From: Blepharisma stoltei
Taxonomy: Eukaryota; Ciliophora; Heterotrichea; Heterotrichida; Blepharismidae
Length of the DNA stretch: 64,000 nucleotides
Assembly (NCBI GenBank): GCA_914767885.1
Contig: CAJZBQ010000020.1
Location: 1,178,001 to 1,242,000 of the forward strand
Reading direction: 5' to 3'
Under the pieces are notes generated by a model, which did no database searches, was not told where the DNA came from, and worked only from the letters and a program-made list of their open reading frames with translations. A program made the translations under genes and the position numbers. The stretch's first letter is position 1. The number at the start of each line of letters is the position of its first letter. Positions 53,613-64,000 of this stretch are shown here, one piece after another.

Positions 53613-56600
53613 CTACCCAGGTAAATAGGTCTTATGGTCGCAAGCGTTCGGAGGCATCAAGCATTGAGATATTAAGCCGTTTAATCTTAATCTCTTGGGC
53701 AGCTCAGCAGTCAGCCATCTTCTTATCTTAATCCCACTATTTTTCACCTTAAACTTAAATTTAATTTTTTTCGTTGTCTCCGCCTTCGGAAATGACTGCG
53801 ATTTTTCATCAAAATTCCCCTTCATAATTTCAGTCATCTGCGTCATTCTTGCAAAAGAAACGCCTAAATTAGTTTCATATAATTTAAGTATCATTTTTGT
53901 TTTTTTACCTTCTCTGATATCTTTAGGTGTATAAATAGAAAGCTCTGCTTGCTTAGAGTTTGCGATTGGGATAATAGAGCTATTTATATTCATTTCTGCT
54001 TTCGCGTCAAAAATGCTGATGCCGAATAAGCTGCTGAGAAGAGTGGCTTGGGGTTTTTTGTGCTTTGGGTTAGAAGCAATTGAGGATTTATCAGTAAGTT
54101 TCATTGACTGTCGTGCAGGACGAAAAGCGATGATGTCTTCTTCTGTATGCTTATTGCTATCAATTGGGGTGCCTGAGCCTGACCTTAAATTATTGAATTT
54201 TTCTTCACTGTCGATGCTGCTCTCTTTAATCGGCGGATTTTTATTTATTTTGTTTTTTGAAATCAAATAGCAAGATTCTTCTTCAATTTTTCTCAGAATG
54301 GCTTTAGTCACTTTAATAGCCACATTATCATCACTATTTGAATGCTTTGGGAAAATTATTTCACAGTTTTCAAATTCAAAGCCCATGCTAAAATTACTTG
54401 GCTCTTCAGAAACATTGATTTCATTCGAAAATTTGAGTTGATAGGTAATTTCGTCGACAAAGCCTATTATTTCGTCAATAAAAGAGCTTAAAAAGTAAAT
54501 TTTTGCGTCACTTATAAACAGAGAAAGCTTATCTTGGGTAGGGTCTAGCTTGAATAAAAGACTGGTGCCTTGCTTATTTTCGCATTTTTCTATTAATTTG
54601 CTATATATTGAATTTTCAGGCGAAATTTGTAAATTTTCGATATTTCCTTCCAATAAATATTCTGAGTTATTATTTATTGTATTAATGGATGCTTTAATAG
54701 TCCCTTTATCGAAATATAGCTGTGATATTGGCTTATTATAGTGTTTCATGTTAATAAAAATTTTCGATAACTCCCCCCCCATCCTTGATCGAAAGACTCG
54801 CCATCGTTCGATCAAGGATGGGGGGTTAAAAAAAAATTTTTGGGAAATAAATTTATATATATAAAAAAAAAAATATATATATTCTTTTTATTTACTTTTA
54901 AATAAGAGGGTTAAGAGTATTTAATAATTATTTTTACAGCAAAAAATTGAATTAATTTCATAAAATACCAATTTTTTAATATTTTGATTTTTTGGTTACC
55001 CCTTTAAACTGTATAAATTTTAATTTGTTCCTTATTAAATTAATTTTTTTTTTTATTTTTTTAAAAAATCTCTATTTTATTAAATTATCGAGTTTTTAAG
55101 CCTAGGCTAATGACTGAATCACTTCATACGGTTGGTTTCGAAGCTTTTTGTCGTCTCAAAGTCTCTGAAAACAACTTTATTATGTATATCTTCCCAAGCT
55201 TTTGATAACTAATATATTTTTATATTCTAAAAATTTTCATGATATGAAAATCGTTCGATCAAGGATGGGGGGGAGTAAGTTTATCCTTCATGAATTGTGG
55301 CTATAATCTTCTATGGGAGGATCAAGAAAAATATATTGAGAAGGTATAGCTTGGGCACTCTTTAGCGCGCCCTCAGAGTTTATATAAATCTTTCCTGCTA
55401 ACACAGCAAAAATTTTCTAAGTTTTGCACTCTAATTATGCTAAATATACACCCAAGTTATATTGCTAAATACTCATTGATTTTTTCTGTGTCCAAAATAT
55501 CAAAAAAGTGCACAATATCATTTTTCACCTCGAAAATTTCTTCTGTAGAAATGAGTATTCCTATCGGATTTATATTAAAATCACTCTCACCTTGGGCTTT
55601 TTTCCTAACCAGCCCTTCTACACTATTTTCCACTTGGTTTATTTTTAACGCTCACCTTGCTGAAGACACCTCAAACCTGTCTTTATCAATAACATTGCAA
55701 GGCGCCATCATAATTTTCGTTCCTTCTTGCCCTTTAGATACACTTATTTCTGTAATTTTTATAGCATTTTCTTTATCTATATGAATATCTGAGGAAATTT
55801 CATAAAGCATACCATTGCAATACACCATAACCTGCTCATATTTCTATATATAAATTACTGTTTTTGTAAAGAAATTGCACCCAGCAATAAAGCCGTATAA
55901 GCTATTACCAAACTCTATATTAAGCCGCTTTAGCGAAATATTGCTCCTTTCCTCAATGATTTCTTTCCTTTCTTCCTTTATTTCTATGGTTTTCCCTTTG
56001 TCATCTTTTACTGCATCTTTTGACAAATTTTCCTGGCTTTCTATTCCAGAAAATTTTTGCATTATAAATCCTTCAGAAATAATAGACAAAATCTTGCCCT
56101 CATAAGCACAAATGAACTCCACTTTGTCAATTTTGAAATTTATATACAGCTTGCTTGCCTGAGCCACTTTTACGTTAAGATTTGTAGGTTTTACGTGTTT
56201 TCCATATAAATCATACAAGTCAAGGATATTTTTTATAATAAAAAATGCTTCAAAAACAGGGGAACGGTTAAATTGTTCAGTTAAAAGGATATTTATTGAA
56301 GAAATATGCAGGATTACCTTGTCATATTCGTTTAAAGGGACAATATCTTTGGCTATGCAGTCTATAGGCGCTGAAGACTGCCTTATTCATGTTGATTTTT
56401 TGGTTTCAATAGCCCGTATTCTGTGCTTTACTAGTTGAGTTTCCCTTTCTTTCCATTTATTTTCGTCAAAAGTCTCTATATTGATTCTCTGGTCAAGCTT
56501 TAAAATTTCGTAAAAATGAGGCAAAATTTCAGGTCTTTGGTTATTTAAAGCAGAATCATAAATTCCTGAAGCTTTTGCTACAAGAGAGGTAGATCTGAAT

Positions 56601-59600
56601 TCGCTAGGGTCAAATAGTGGGGTAATATCTTGACAATCGAGGTCTTCAGTTCTGGAGAAACTTTCATGAATTTGTGATGTAACCCCTGGGTAAACGGTTA
56701 TTTTATAAGTCTCCCCCATATTGCTCCTCAAGGTTGTAGCAAACAAGCTAAACGTCTGCTTGAAGGGCCTTTTCTTATACATTCCAATTATAGAGGCACA
56801 AGCTAAGTTCAAAATTTCTTTTTTCTGGTGCATCCCAATGACTTTAAAATCCACAAAATTCGAGTCCTCATCGCTCGGCATATCTTTTTGGATTCTTCTT
56901 CCTAAAGCAAAATTAAAAACTGTCATGACTTTTTTAGTGTTTAATAAGCAATGTAAACAGGTTTTTAAATTTGGGGCAGCATAATGTTTATTTTGGAAGC
57001 TCAGCAATAATCTTTCTAGTTGCCGTCTATCATATTCCATTATTGATTTTTCCAGCTTATTTCTCTCATATTTTTCCTCACTCATCTGTGAATTATTTCT
57101 CGAAAAATTCATAGTCGACAACAGGCATAAAATTGTGATCATTTCTTTTTTAATAAAAACTTTAAAATGGTCCAAATAGCAATCAATGATAGTTTCTGGA
57201 AGATTTGGGTGGTATTTCATAATGCATTGTTTTATCTTTAAATTCAGCTTGGTCTGTAACAGGAGATGGATGCTATCATTTCCTAAATCTTTGGTCTCAA
57301 ATTTTATATTTTCTATCGTAATTTTTTGGTTTGAGTAGAATTTTTTGTCCCTTATAAAATCATTCCGAAAGCGACTTGATGAGCTTTTTTCAATTTTCAT
57401 GAAATCTGGCTGCTTTATTTCGTATTTAATTACTTCTAGCAAGACTTTTACGAAGGTCGGGCGAGAATTTTCGTTTTTAAAATTTGATTCGATAATTCCA
57501 AGCGTAAAAGACATCAATTTTAGCTCGAATTTAAACCGTCTCGACTTAAGAAAAACGTCTCTAAGGATACTATAAAGCTGGCTAGGAGTTTTTTTGGCGT
57601 ATTTTATTATGTCATATATATTAGATAATGGCTGAGATGGAGACGTCAAAGTTGTCAAAAAATTGGCCTTAAACTGCATATTTGTAAAAATTCCTATAGG
57701 TGGACTGCTAATGAGCCAGTCTGCAAGAGAGCCAAGTGTCTGTGTTGTCAAAGCCATATCAAGGGTATGAGCCTCTATTCTAATAAAATCTCTCCCCACG
57801 TCTTCCTTATCAGTAATTTCTTCTTCTTTTCTTTTTCTATTTTTATCTATAAATTGTACTTGCAGAGGACTAGTTTGGCCTTTTAGTGTTAAGGTTATAT
57901 TTATTGCGCCGCCTGATGCAGGCTTTCTTCTTCCCGATGAGTTTGTATTTGGAATTTCTTTATATTGCTGTGTAATTCATCTCATGCAACATTTAACGAA
58001 ATTTACCATTACTTTTTCGTTAAAAAAACTCATTATTTCGTCATATGCCATTTTCTTTGAAATGTTATTGCCGCTAAGCCGTTATTTTAATTTCCTATAT
58101 AGCTGTTAAAGGTATATAAAATCCCTGCAGCTTCTTTTTTGTTAGAATATTTTACTAATTCATTTCTTTTTTCTAACGGCATATGCAAAAACAGCTCGTT
58201 TTGTGGGTTTAAAAATGCATCAAATAATTTTTCATAAGTCTCAAATCCTTTTCCACAAATGCAAAGGTTTGTAGACGTAGTAGACTGGTCTTTTGGGTCT
58301 TTATGATCCTTTGGAAATCTTGCTCTGACCTCTTCGTAGTGATATAAATATTCAAGCTCTGACAATAGCCCAATTTCCGTCATATAAGATTTTAAGGCGT
58401 TTGCAGCAATAATATCATTGACTCCATTCCAAATAAATATTTGGGTTAAATTTTTCCCTGAGCTGTAGTTATAAGTCTTTTTAAATTCGTTTAAATATTC
58501 AGTAAACCTTAAAGAAAGTGGGTCAAAAACATAAAAATTGGAAATTGTTATGTTTTCTGATATCAGCTGCAAGTCTCGCTGCAGGCAAAGTTTTCCTTCA
58601 CATTTTCCAAACTCTACTAAACATACTGTTTGCTCAGAAACTAGCTTAGAATCAATGCATTTTCCGTCCCCTTTTCGCATAGTTACATCCCAGGGCTCTC
58701 TTGGCTCATAAGAATTTCTTTCTTCATATCCGCATTCTTCATAATTAGACAGCCGTGGCCTTACAAATTTTCTTGGGGCATCGTCAAATACCCTAGGCGC
58801 GCGTATGCATTTTTCACAGAAACATTGATCTTAGTTAGGTCAGGTTATTTTAAATAAGGCGTTAGCCATATTGGTGATGCAGTCATACAAGAGCTTCCGT
58901 AGAGAAGGTTCTACCTATTTTCGATTCCAGTCCAGAGGGTCTATTCCCAAAACGTGGGCCACTTCCGAACCTTCTGTCTTATCCTTGCGGCTTCAGTCTT
59001 GAGTGAGCAACTTATGAATTTCTGCGCCCTCCTACGCGAGATTGGAATATTTTGATTCCATTAATCAGACTTCCTTCGACAGCTACAAGAAAAAGACTAA
59101 TTCCCTGTGGCCTGGGCCGAACCCCCCAGTTTCTCAGTAGTAATGGCTATCCAAAGGACGTTGTTGAGTGCCTCTATTTCAAACCACAGAAAAGCAGCCA
59201 AAACCTACCCGGATACACATCTCTTGAGCCTGCACTTGATTCTCGACTCGGAGTTCGTCCAAGTTCGCTGCAGTCATAAGATCTAGACTGTTGCGTCATA
59301 ATTAAATATGGTGCCTCAGCTTAAGCATGGCCGGGAGGCCATTCAACCTTAGGGTATATATATAATTATATCCGGCAAGGTTTTATCAAGCAATTCCTGT
59401 TTTGTTAAGAGCCTAGCCTTCCCATTTTCTGGTTTGGGGTTTACCTCGAGGACAAAGGAGGCTTGGAAGTTGGAAAGGGTTATCCAGTAAGGTTCTTAGG
59501 ACCTATCGGGCACTTCCCACAGTGAAGCCAGAGGTTACGGCCTGGACTACAAGTTTTCCTTTTTGCCAGCAGTCTGCCAGAAAATTCATTTTTGGATTTT

Positions 59601-61557
59601 TTTTGCAGGCAACCTCGTCGCTGAAGCCTGAAGCAAGGCTCCGGAGCCTGTAGTCTGTCCACTCTAAATTGGAGCTATCGTGAAGTAGCAAGGAGGAGGT
59701 TACGGTCAGGCAACTTGTCTTTCCTGCGAGCGGAAGTAGAAGTTACCGCAAAAGAATAAATCCCCTGATGGATCCTCAGTAGCCGAGTTAAAAAAGTGGG
59801 CTCTAGCCACCCTAACAACTAAGGACTGTTACATCAAGAGGGCAGGTTGATACATGCCACCATTTTAATTTATATTATTGATCTTGGTACATCGAAATTT
59901 TTTCTAAATCGGGAACACGAGTGGCGACTAAATAAAATGATAAATGGGCAATACTGAATTTTACGTCAAAAAGCTTGTCTTTTCTAGAACTGCTCTTGCC
60001 ATTTAAATAAGTATTGACAATATCAAGCTTGTCCATATTTAGTAAACAAGTAAGCTCGTCTTTTTCTTTTTCAGTTAGCTCAATTTCGCGCTCTTCAGCT
60101 ATTTTTTTATAAGGATCACCAAGTAAGCTTTCGAAATCATTAAGATAGTAATCTCATAAGTCGCCGAGATGGGTTTTTCCACGGACATTCCCGCGTGCTT
60201 TTACATAAGACATAGCTTCAATGCGCAGCTGATAAAGAGCTAAAGTTCGGAACCAGGTTAGTTCTTCTAAGCTGAAGAAATCTTCGATTTCTTCCATTTG
60301 CTTGATGCCGGCTTTGTCAATTATTTCAAGCCATGGAGCGTGGATAATATTTTGGTATCTTTTATACTGTTTTTTATTAAATTAAGGGGAATATATATTA
60401 TTATATAAATGCCTGGAAATAAAGCCTGCACACTTAAATAACTATTATTTATATAAATTTACATATCTTTCTCGTTTAATTTTCGCACCTATTAATCCTT
60501 GTAAGCTTGCCCTCAAATCTTGTATGCCAGATTTTATTATATATTGCCACCAATCTCTAGGACTATCACTAATAATGCTGACAGGTCGAAAAACTTCATA
60601 TTGTTTATATGCTTTTTTGTGGGTAATTAAATTTAACACACCATCTAGAAAATGTTTTTGGAGCTCATTTAGAGAAATAGAAATGTTATCTGAGGTCACT
60701 TCTAGCTTATGAATAGGCTCATCAATAAACTCTTTATGGTTCACTTTATATAAAATTGTAATGTTGCAAGGCCTCAACAAATAATGTCGCTCGCTGAACT
60801 GAATATTCTCAAAAATTTCTTCAACGTCTAATGCTGGGTTATTTGGCATTTCACACATCATTGCGATAGAAAAATTTTTTATTTCAATTTTTCTATAAGT
60901 GACGTCTTTTTGATTCGAATAACTTTTTTCCCAATTTTCATTAGTGGTATATATACTAACTTCTTGCAGGAATAATCTCACGGCGCAAGGGTATCCAAGT
61001 GCTTCTACATCTTGGTAATATAAAGTCATATTTTCAATAGAAATGCTCATGTTCTTTATTAGCATATGCATTTTTCGTTTAAGAAAGCTGTTTGAATTTA
61101 GTTCTTTGAAATTTCGCTTCTGGGCTTGTTCCCATTCGCGGAGCTTATTTATTTTATAGTTTTTTCACTGCTCAAAAGTCCAATCGGTTGAGTTTGGGCG
61201 CGCTATAATGCGAATTCCTTTCAGAATTATGTTAACTTGGGACGTTGAATAGGCGATGTGAATTTGACAAATAATTTCTCTGACTACTGAAGAAGGCAGA
61301 ACGTTCACAGGAAGTCTTAGCTCATCTAATGCATCTTTGCGGAGCTTAATCTCATATATTGTTATTTCAGGGGATTTTCCTAATGTTGCTTTAAGGTTTT
61401 TTTGTTTTATGTCTTTTAAGTACTTTCCTAAGTATTGCTCAATTTTCTTGATAATAAATGTTCGAGCTAAATTGTTTAAATTTCATTTGCGCTCTTCATT
61501 TTTCTTTTCTTTGTCTCTTCTTTCTTTATCCTTTCTTTCTTTATCGCTCCTATCCAT
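53613..61557 (-). CDS. VPS13-like (chorein N-terminal) bridge-like lipid-transfer protein
   Basis: ATG 61557; a charged leader is followed by the VPS13/chorein N-terminal region: I-E-Q-Y-L-G-K-Y, then I-K-L-R-K-D-A-L-D-E-L-R-L-P-V and I-L-K-G-I-R-I-I, later R-Y-Q-N-I-I-H-A-P-W-L-E. VPS13-type proteins form long hydrophobic grooves that carry lipids between organelles at contact sites. Over 2,000 residues remain after insertions at 60365, 58833, about 58076 and 54768 and a 15-nt intron (55844) are removed; each junction is in frame. The C-terminal adaptor and PH-like parts of canonical VPS13 were not recognised and the stop at 53613 may be premature, with more exon at 53091-52894. Trp is often TGA. 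Confidence 0.8.
54768..55465. mobile_element. 698-bp IES containing a TACTCCCCCCCATCCTTGATCG MITE
   Basis: On the minus strand, E-Y-L joins S-K-I-F-I-N-M-K-H-Y at T(TA)|TCG in frame. Inside, CATCCTTGATCGAA at 54780 and its inverse ending 55277 (GATGGGGGGGAGTAAG) define a MITE that shares its left edge with the IES, with another inverted copy at 54803-54828. Confidence 0.85.
55844..55858 (-). other. 15-nt intron
   Basis: Minus-strand GTAATTTATATATAG with an in-frame TAG; splicing joins F-T-K-T to K-Y-E-Q-V-M-V. Confidence 0.9.
58076..58098. other. Possible 23-25 bp IES
   Basis: The frame stops (TAA) after F-N-S-Y-I-G-N and coding resumes in another frame with S-G-N-N-I-S-K-K-M-A-Y-D-E-I-M. 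Joining the TA in AGC TA|TATAGG to the TA in CTTAGCGG gives N-S-Y-S-G-N-N-I-S-K-K in frame. There is no GT...AG intron. Alternatives are a gene boundary with a new start at M-A-Y-D, or a frameshift. Confidence 0.4.
58833..59876 (-). mobile_element. 1.04 kb GC-rich retroelement-like insertion with 9-bp target duplication
   Basis: Perfect ATTGATCTT at 58824-58832 and 59877-59885. Minus-strand start TATAAATTAAAATGGTGGCATG, the family edge. Precise loss gives M-Y-Q-D-Q-C-F-C-E-K-C in frame. TA-to-TA joins always leave a TAA stop. The ORFs inside are short and not a recognisable reverse transcriptase. Confidence 0.85.
60365..60452. other. TA-bounded IES, about 88 bp
   Basis: On the minus strand, R-Y-V-N-L-Y joins K-R-Y-Q-N-I-I-H-A-P-W-L-E in frame; without removal there are two TAA/TAG stops. 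Confidence 0.85.
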
Positions 61558-61946
61558 TTAATATTTTATAAAAAATGAAATATATTGAATAAAGAAAGGA
61601 TTTGGGAGTTTTATATTATAATTTCAGCACTAATAAAAAGTAAGAAATTAACATTTTTAGTGGCACTGACTATAATAAAAAAGGAATAAATAATATTTTT
61701 ATGTTCATAATACAGATTGGATGATAGATTATGATAATTAGAAATAATTACTATGAATTTTAAAATTTAAACTTAAAGATTTTTGTTCTTATTTATAGCA
61801 TTTGAAATTAATTCTTCTTGAAAAAGATAAATTCAAAAATTTGGATAACAAATAAAATATTATTAATATGTGGTTAAATATAAAAGTGCTTTATGAATTA
61901 ATCAGCAGAGATCTTTAAAATAGACTATGAAGTAATTAAATAACTA
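61558..61946. other. AT-rich intergenic region
   Basis: Upstream of the VPS13-like gene; no gene or repeat recognised. Confidence 0.45.
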
Positions 61947-62310
61947 TTATTGTTTTCCAGATCAATATTCAATATCAGCTGAAAACGGCAATCATCCAGG
62001 CCCACCAGTATTTGCTGCAACAACCTTGAACTTATTTGCACCAGTGACAATATAAGATGTGACATCATATTCCATTCTGTCATTCCATGTGTTACTTGCA
62101 ATAAAAATATCATTAACATATAAATCATAAAAATCATCGACAATTGCTGTAAATTTGCATAATGAAGGTGTTCCTTGAACATTAAATGCTCTTATAAAGG
62201 TAACCACACTATGAGTTGAATAATAATTCGATCTCATATAAAAAAGGATCCTGGAATATAATCATAAATTTCCATACCTGGAACAAGTCCTGCATTGTGA
62301 GTTGAGCCAT
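61947..62310 (-). pseudogene. Fragment of a beta-sandwich (galactose-binding-like) protein, probably decayed
   Basis: A minus-strand piece reads Y-D-L-Y-V-N-D-I-F-I-A-S-N-T-W-N, then V-A-A-N-T-G-G-P-G-W, a pattern seen in jelly-roll carbohydrate-binding folds (V-x-A-x-N-x-G-G-P). Upstream, G-L-V-P-G-M-E-I-Y-D-Y lies in a different frame. It is cut at 62310 by a MITE edge, and no start or signal peptide is visible. Confidence 0.5.
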
Positions 62311-62311
62311 T

Positions 62312-62345
62312 GCTAACTCCCAATCCTTGATTAAACGATTTCTAC
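62312..62345. mobile_element. MITE edge of the ATCCTTGAT family
   Basis: TAACTCCCAATCCTTGATTA followed by AACGATTT resembles the end of the MITE at 54770. The other end was not identified; a short acidic ORF (about 62342-62700) of unknown origin follows. Confidence 0.5.
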
Positions 62346-62913
62346 TTTTTCAATGGAAGATTTTACAAAGGATAAATACTCACGAAGACGGTTAGATTTA
62401 GATTGGAGATTCAGCAGTGGTGCGGAAAAGCCTATTGGAATATCTGACGTAAACAAATTTTATTTTGATTCTGACTGATGAAGACTATTCAGTGGACCAT
62501 GATGAGATGGAAAAATTAGATATGAACATTGAAATTTTGGAGGAACTAGGTTATAGCGAAGAAGACAAAAAGAGAAGAGTTGAGAGTGTGTGAAGGCAAC
62601 GGCGAGATGCCCTTGAGTTTTTGCTAGCAGAATGTCTTCTGAAGAGAGAATATCTGAGGCAAGAAGAAATTGGGGAAATCGAAGAAGAGGGAGGATAAGA
62701 AAGAGGAAGAGGAAGAGAGACTAAAAGAAGCAGTGCTGAGATGGGGAGCTAGATTAGAAGAAATGGTGATAGATTCAGGAGATTTTGTGCAGGCGATGAA
62801 TAAATATAGAGGGCTATCTAAGTCACTCATATATATACATTAAAATTGTGGCACGTGCCAACTGCCCTCTTTGCGCAACAGTCTAGACCTTATTGCTACG
62901 GCCAACTGGGACG

Positions 62914-63131
62914 GACTCCGTGAGCGAACAAAAAATTTTTAAATATAAAAATTTTGATACATAAGTGATAATTAGGATAATGAAATTTATAAAGAATTCT
63001 ATTACATTTTAACATAAATTTTACACTTTCCAAATTAAGAATTTTTTAAATTCCTAAAAAAATATTTTACCATAAAATTTATATAAATTTTTCAAAATAT
63101 AAAATTGTTTCATTCGCTGACAGAGGGGAGT
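62914..63131. mobile_element. MITE of the CTCCGTGAGTGAACAAAA family, 218 bp
   Basis: Left ACTCCGTGAGCGAACAAAAA, right TTCATTCGCTGACAGAGGGG then AGTTA. The interior matches the Utp25 IES (GATACATAAGTGATAATTAG). Confidence 0.8.
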
Positions 63132-63762
63132 TAGATATTAGGTCGTTAGTTCTCCCAAAATAAATTCTAATACAATTTTTATCATATTTGCGAATATATT
63201 TCATCACTATGTTATATCGCTATTGTTATATGTCTTATAAAAAAAAAATCAATATAAAAATTTTAGGCTATTAACCTCATCCTTCCAAAATGATAGATTA
63301 GAATTGGTTAAGCACTAAAGTGTTGATATCACTTATAATGTGAAATGATTTTAGAGTTCTGGGAGCAATAAATCTTGAAGACACTCTAGAGTTAACGCTA
63401 AAAGGTAGCGTAGATAGCACCAATAAAGCTAAAGCGTTCATCATAATATATATTCTAGAAATTAAATATTAGCTTTAATTTATAATACTTGTATAATTGA
63501 ACTTTATTATTTGAAGTTCTCCTTTTTTAATTTATATTAGTCATGTCAAGTGCATAAAGAAAATGGCAAAATCTGCTAAATTTAATATTTAGATTAAAAA
63601 ATCAAGAAATTTTGTTTATAAAAGATATTATAATATCAATTTATTAGCAATATCGCGAGCATACTTTAGTGTACCCTTATGCTTGCATCTCCTCGTAGCT
63701 GGAGGTTTGGCTCCTCACCTTCAATTAGTTATTATCGCCATTTTTCCCTCCAAGTTTTCCTC
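63132..63762. other. AT-rich region with a GC-rich retroelement relic
   Basis: 63655-63750 is GC-richer and ends ATCGCCATTTTTCCC, like the edge of the retroelement-like family read in reverse. Otherwise no gene seen. Confidence 0.4.
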
Positions 63763-64000
63763 TAACTCCTTCCCTCTGTGAGTGAAAACAAGTTAGATAA
63801 TCCCTATTTTCTGTCCAAAAACCCTCTGTGAGTGAACAAAAATATTTTAATGGAAAATTTTTTTATGAAAAAAATTGGTATATAAATGATAATTATTATA
63901 ATGAAATCTCTAGCTAATTCCGTTTAATTTTTAACAGCTTGTATTTTAAATCATAAATTTCGCAAATTAAATTAATTTTTGCTTCTCAATTTTTACAAAT
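63763..64000. mobile_element. Left part of a CTCCGTGAGTGAACAAAA MITE, cut by the window end
   Basis: TAACTCCTTCCCTCTGTGAG and a second copy CCTCTGTGAGTGAACAAAA at 63822, as in the left arm of the MITE at 20357, then the same interior (TATAAATGATAATTA). Confidence 0.8.

Noticed and set aside
53695..54741. Hydrophobic plus-strand ORFs suggesting membrane proteins
   Set aside because: They are antisense shadows of the VPS13-like gene; AT-rich coding sequence gives Phe/Leu/Ile-rich antisense frames.
59052..59279. Reverse transcriptase fragment in the VPS13 insertion
   Set aside because: No F-x-D-D or other RT motif was found in any frame by eye.
1..64000. CRISPR arrays, riboswitches, bacterial promoters, RBSs or operons
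   Set aside because: The sequence is eukaryotic (spliceosomal introns, MyTH4-FERM, VPS13, Utp25); nothing resembles these features.

Overview
The window looks like germline (micronuclear-type) DNA of a heterotrich ciliate, most probably Blepharisma or a close relative. Three observations support this. (1) TGA is read as tryptophan in almost every gene, while TAA and TAG are stops; the RBMX2-like, MORN, leishmanolysin and VPS13-like genes only make sense this way. (2) Introns are 15-16 nt long with GT...AG ends (for example 16549-16563, 25493-25507, 55844-55858). (3) Genes are broken by AT-rich insertions whose removal, usually at a pair of TA dinucleotides with one TA kept, restores the reading frame exactly. 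These behave as internal eliminated sequences (IESs). Bacterial-type features (RBS, operons) do not apply. No rRNA or tRNA gene was recognised.

Layout. 1-13.5 kb: three tandem leishmanolysin-like (M8) surface metallopeptidase genes on the + strand with EGF-like Cys-rich repeats; the third also has a LamG-like domain and membrane helices. 13.7-15.4 kb (-): amino-acid transporter of the AAAP type. 15.9-17.2 kb: single-pass membrane protein. 17.2-19.7 kb (-): a fourth M8 gene. 19.9-22.1 kb: Utp25-like ribosome biogenesis factor. 22.1-25.0 kb: three small genes on the minus strand around a 1.5 kb inverted-repeat element. 25.1-27.9 kb: MyTH4-FERM protein. 27.9-30.7 kb (-): coiled-coil protein. 31.6-32.5 kb: small membrane protein. 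33.2-46.7 kb: four tandem genes, each with two cathepsin X/Z-like domains, plus relics. 46.7-47.3 kb: RBMX2/Ist3-like splicing factor. 47.4-47.9 kb: archaemetzincin relic. 48.3-50.9 kb: two MORN-repeat paralogs. 51-52.8 kb: unidentified Cys-rich gene. 53.6-61.6 kb (-): VPS13-like chorein lipid-transfer protein. 61.9-64 kb: gene relics and MITEs.

Mobile DNA. Four kinds of insertion are layered on this gene set: short unique TA-bounded IESs (47-110 bp); MITE-like IESs whose terminal inverted repeats start TAACTCCC, one of which carries a relic of a Pogo/CENP-B-type helix-turn-helix; GC-rich retroelement-like insertions with 9-16 bp target duplications and simple-repeat tails, several inside coding exons; and a 3.1 kb element with 9-bp target duplication and about 725-bp inverted repeats (Mutator-like architecture) inside the last cathepsin gene, which itself contains a MITE that contains a retroelement. 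The most notable points are the three-level nest at 41.9-45.0 kb, the exon insertions that lack a usable TA, an IES inside a 16-nt intron, and a cathepsin family in which three of four members have lost the catalytic Cys and His in both domains.
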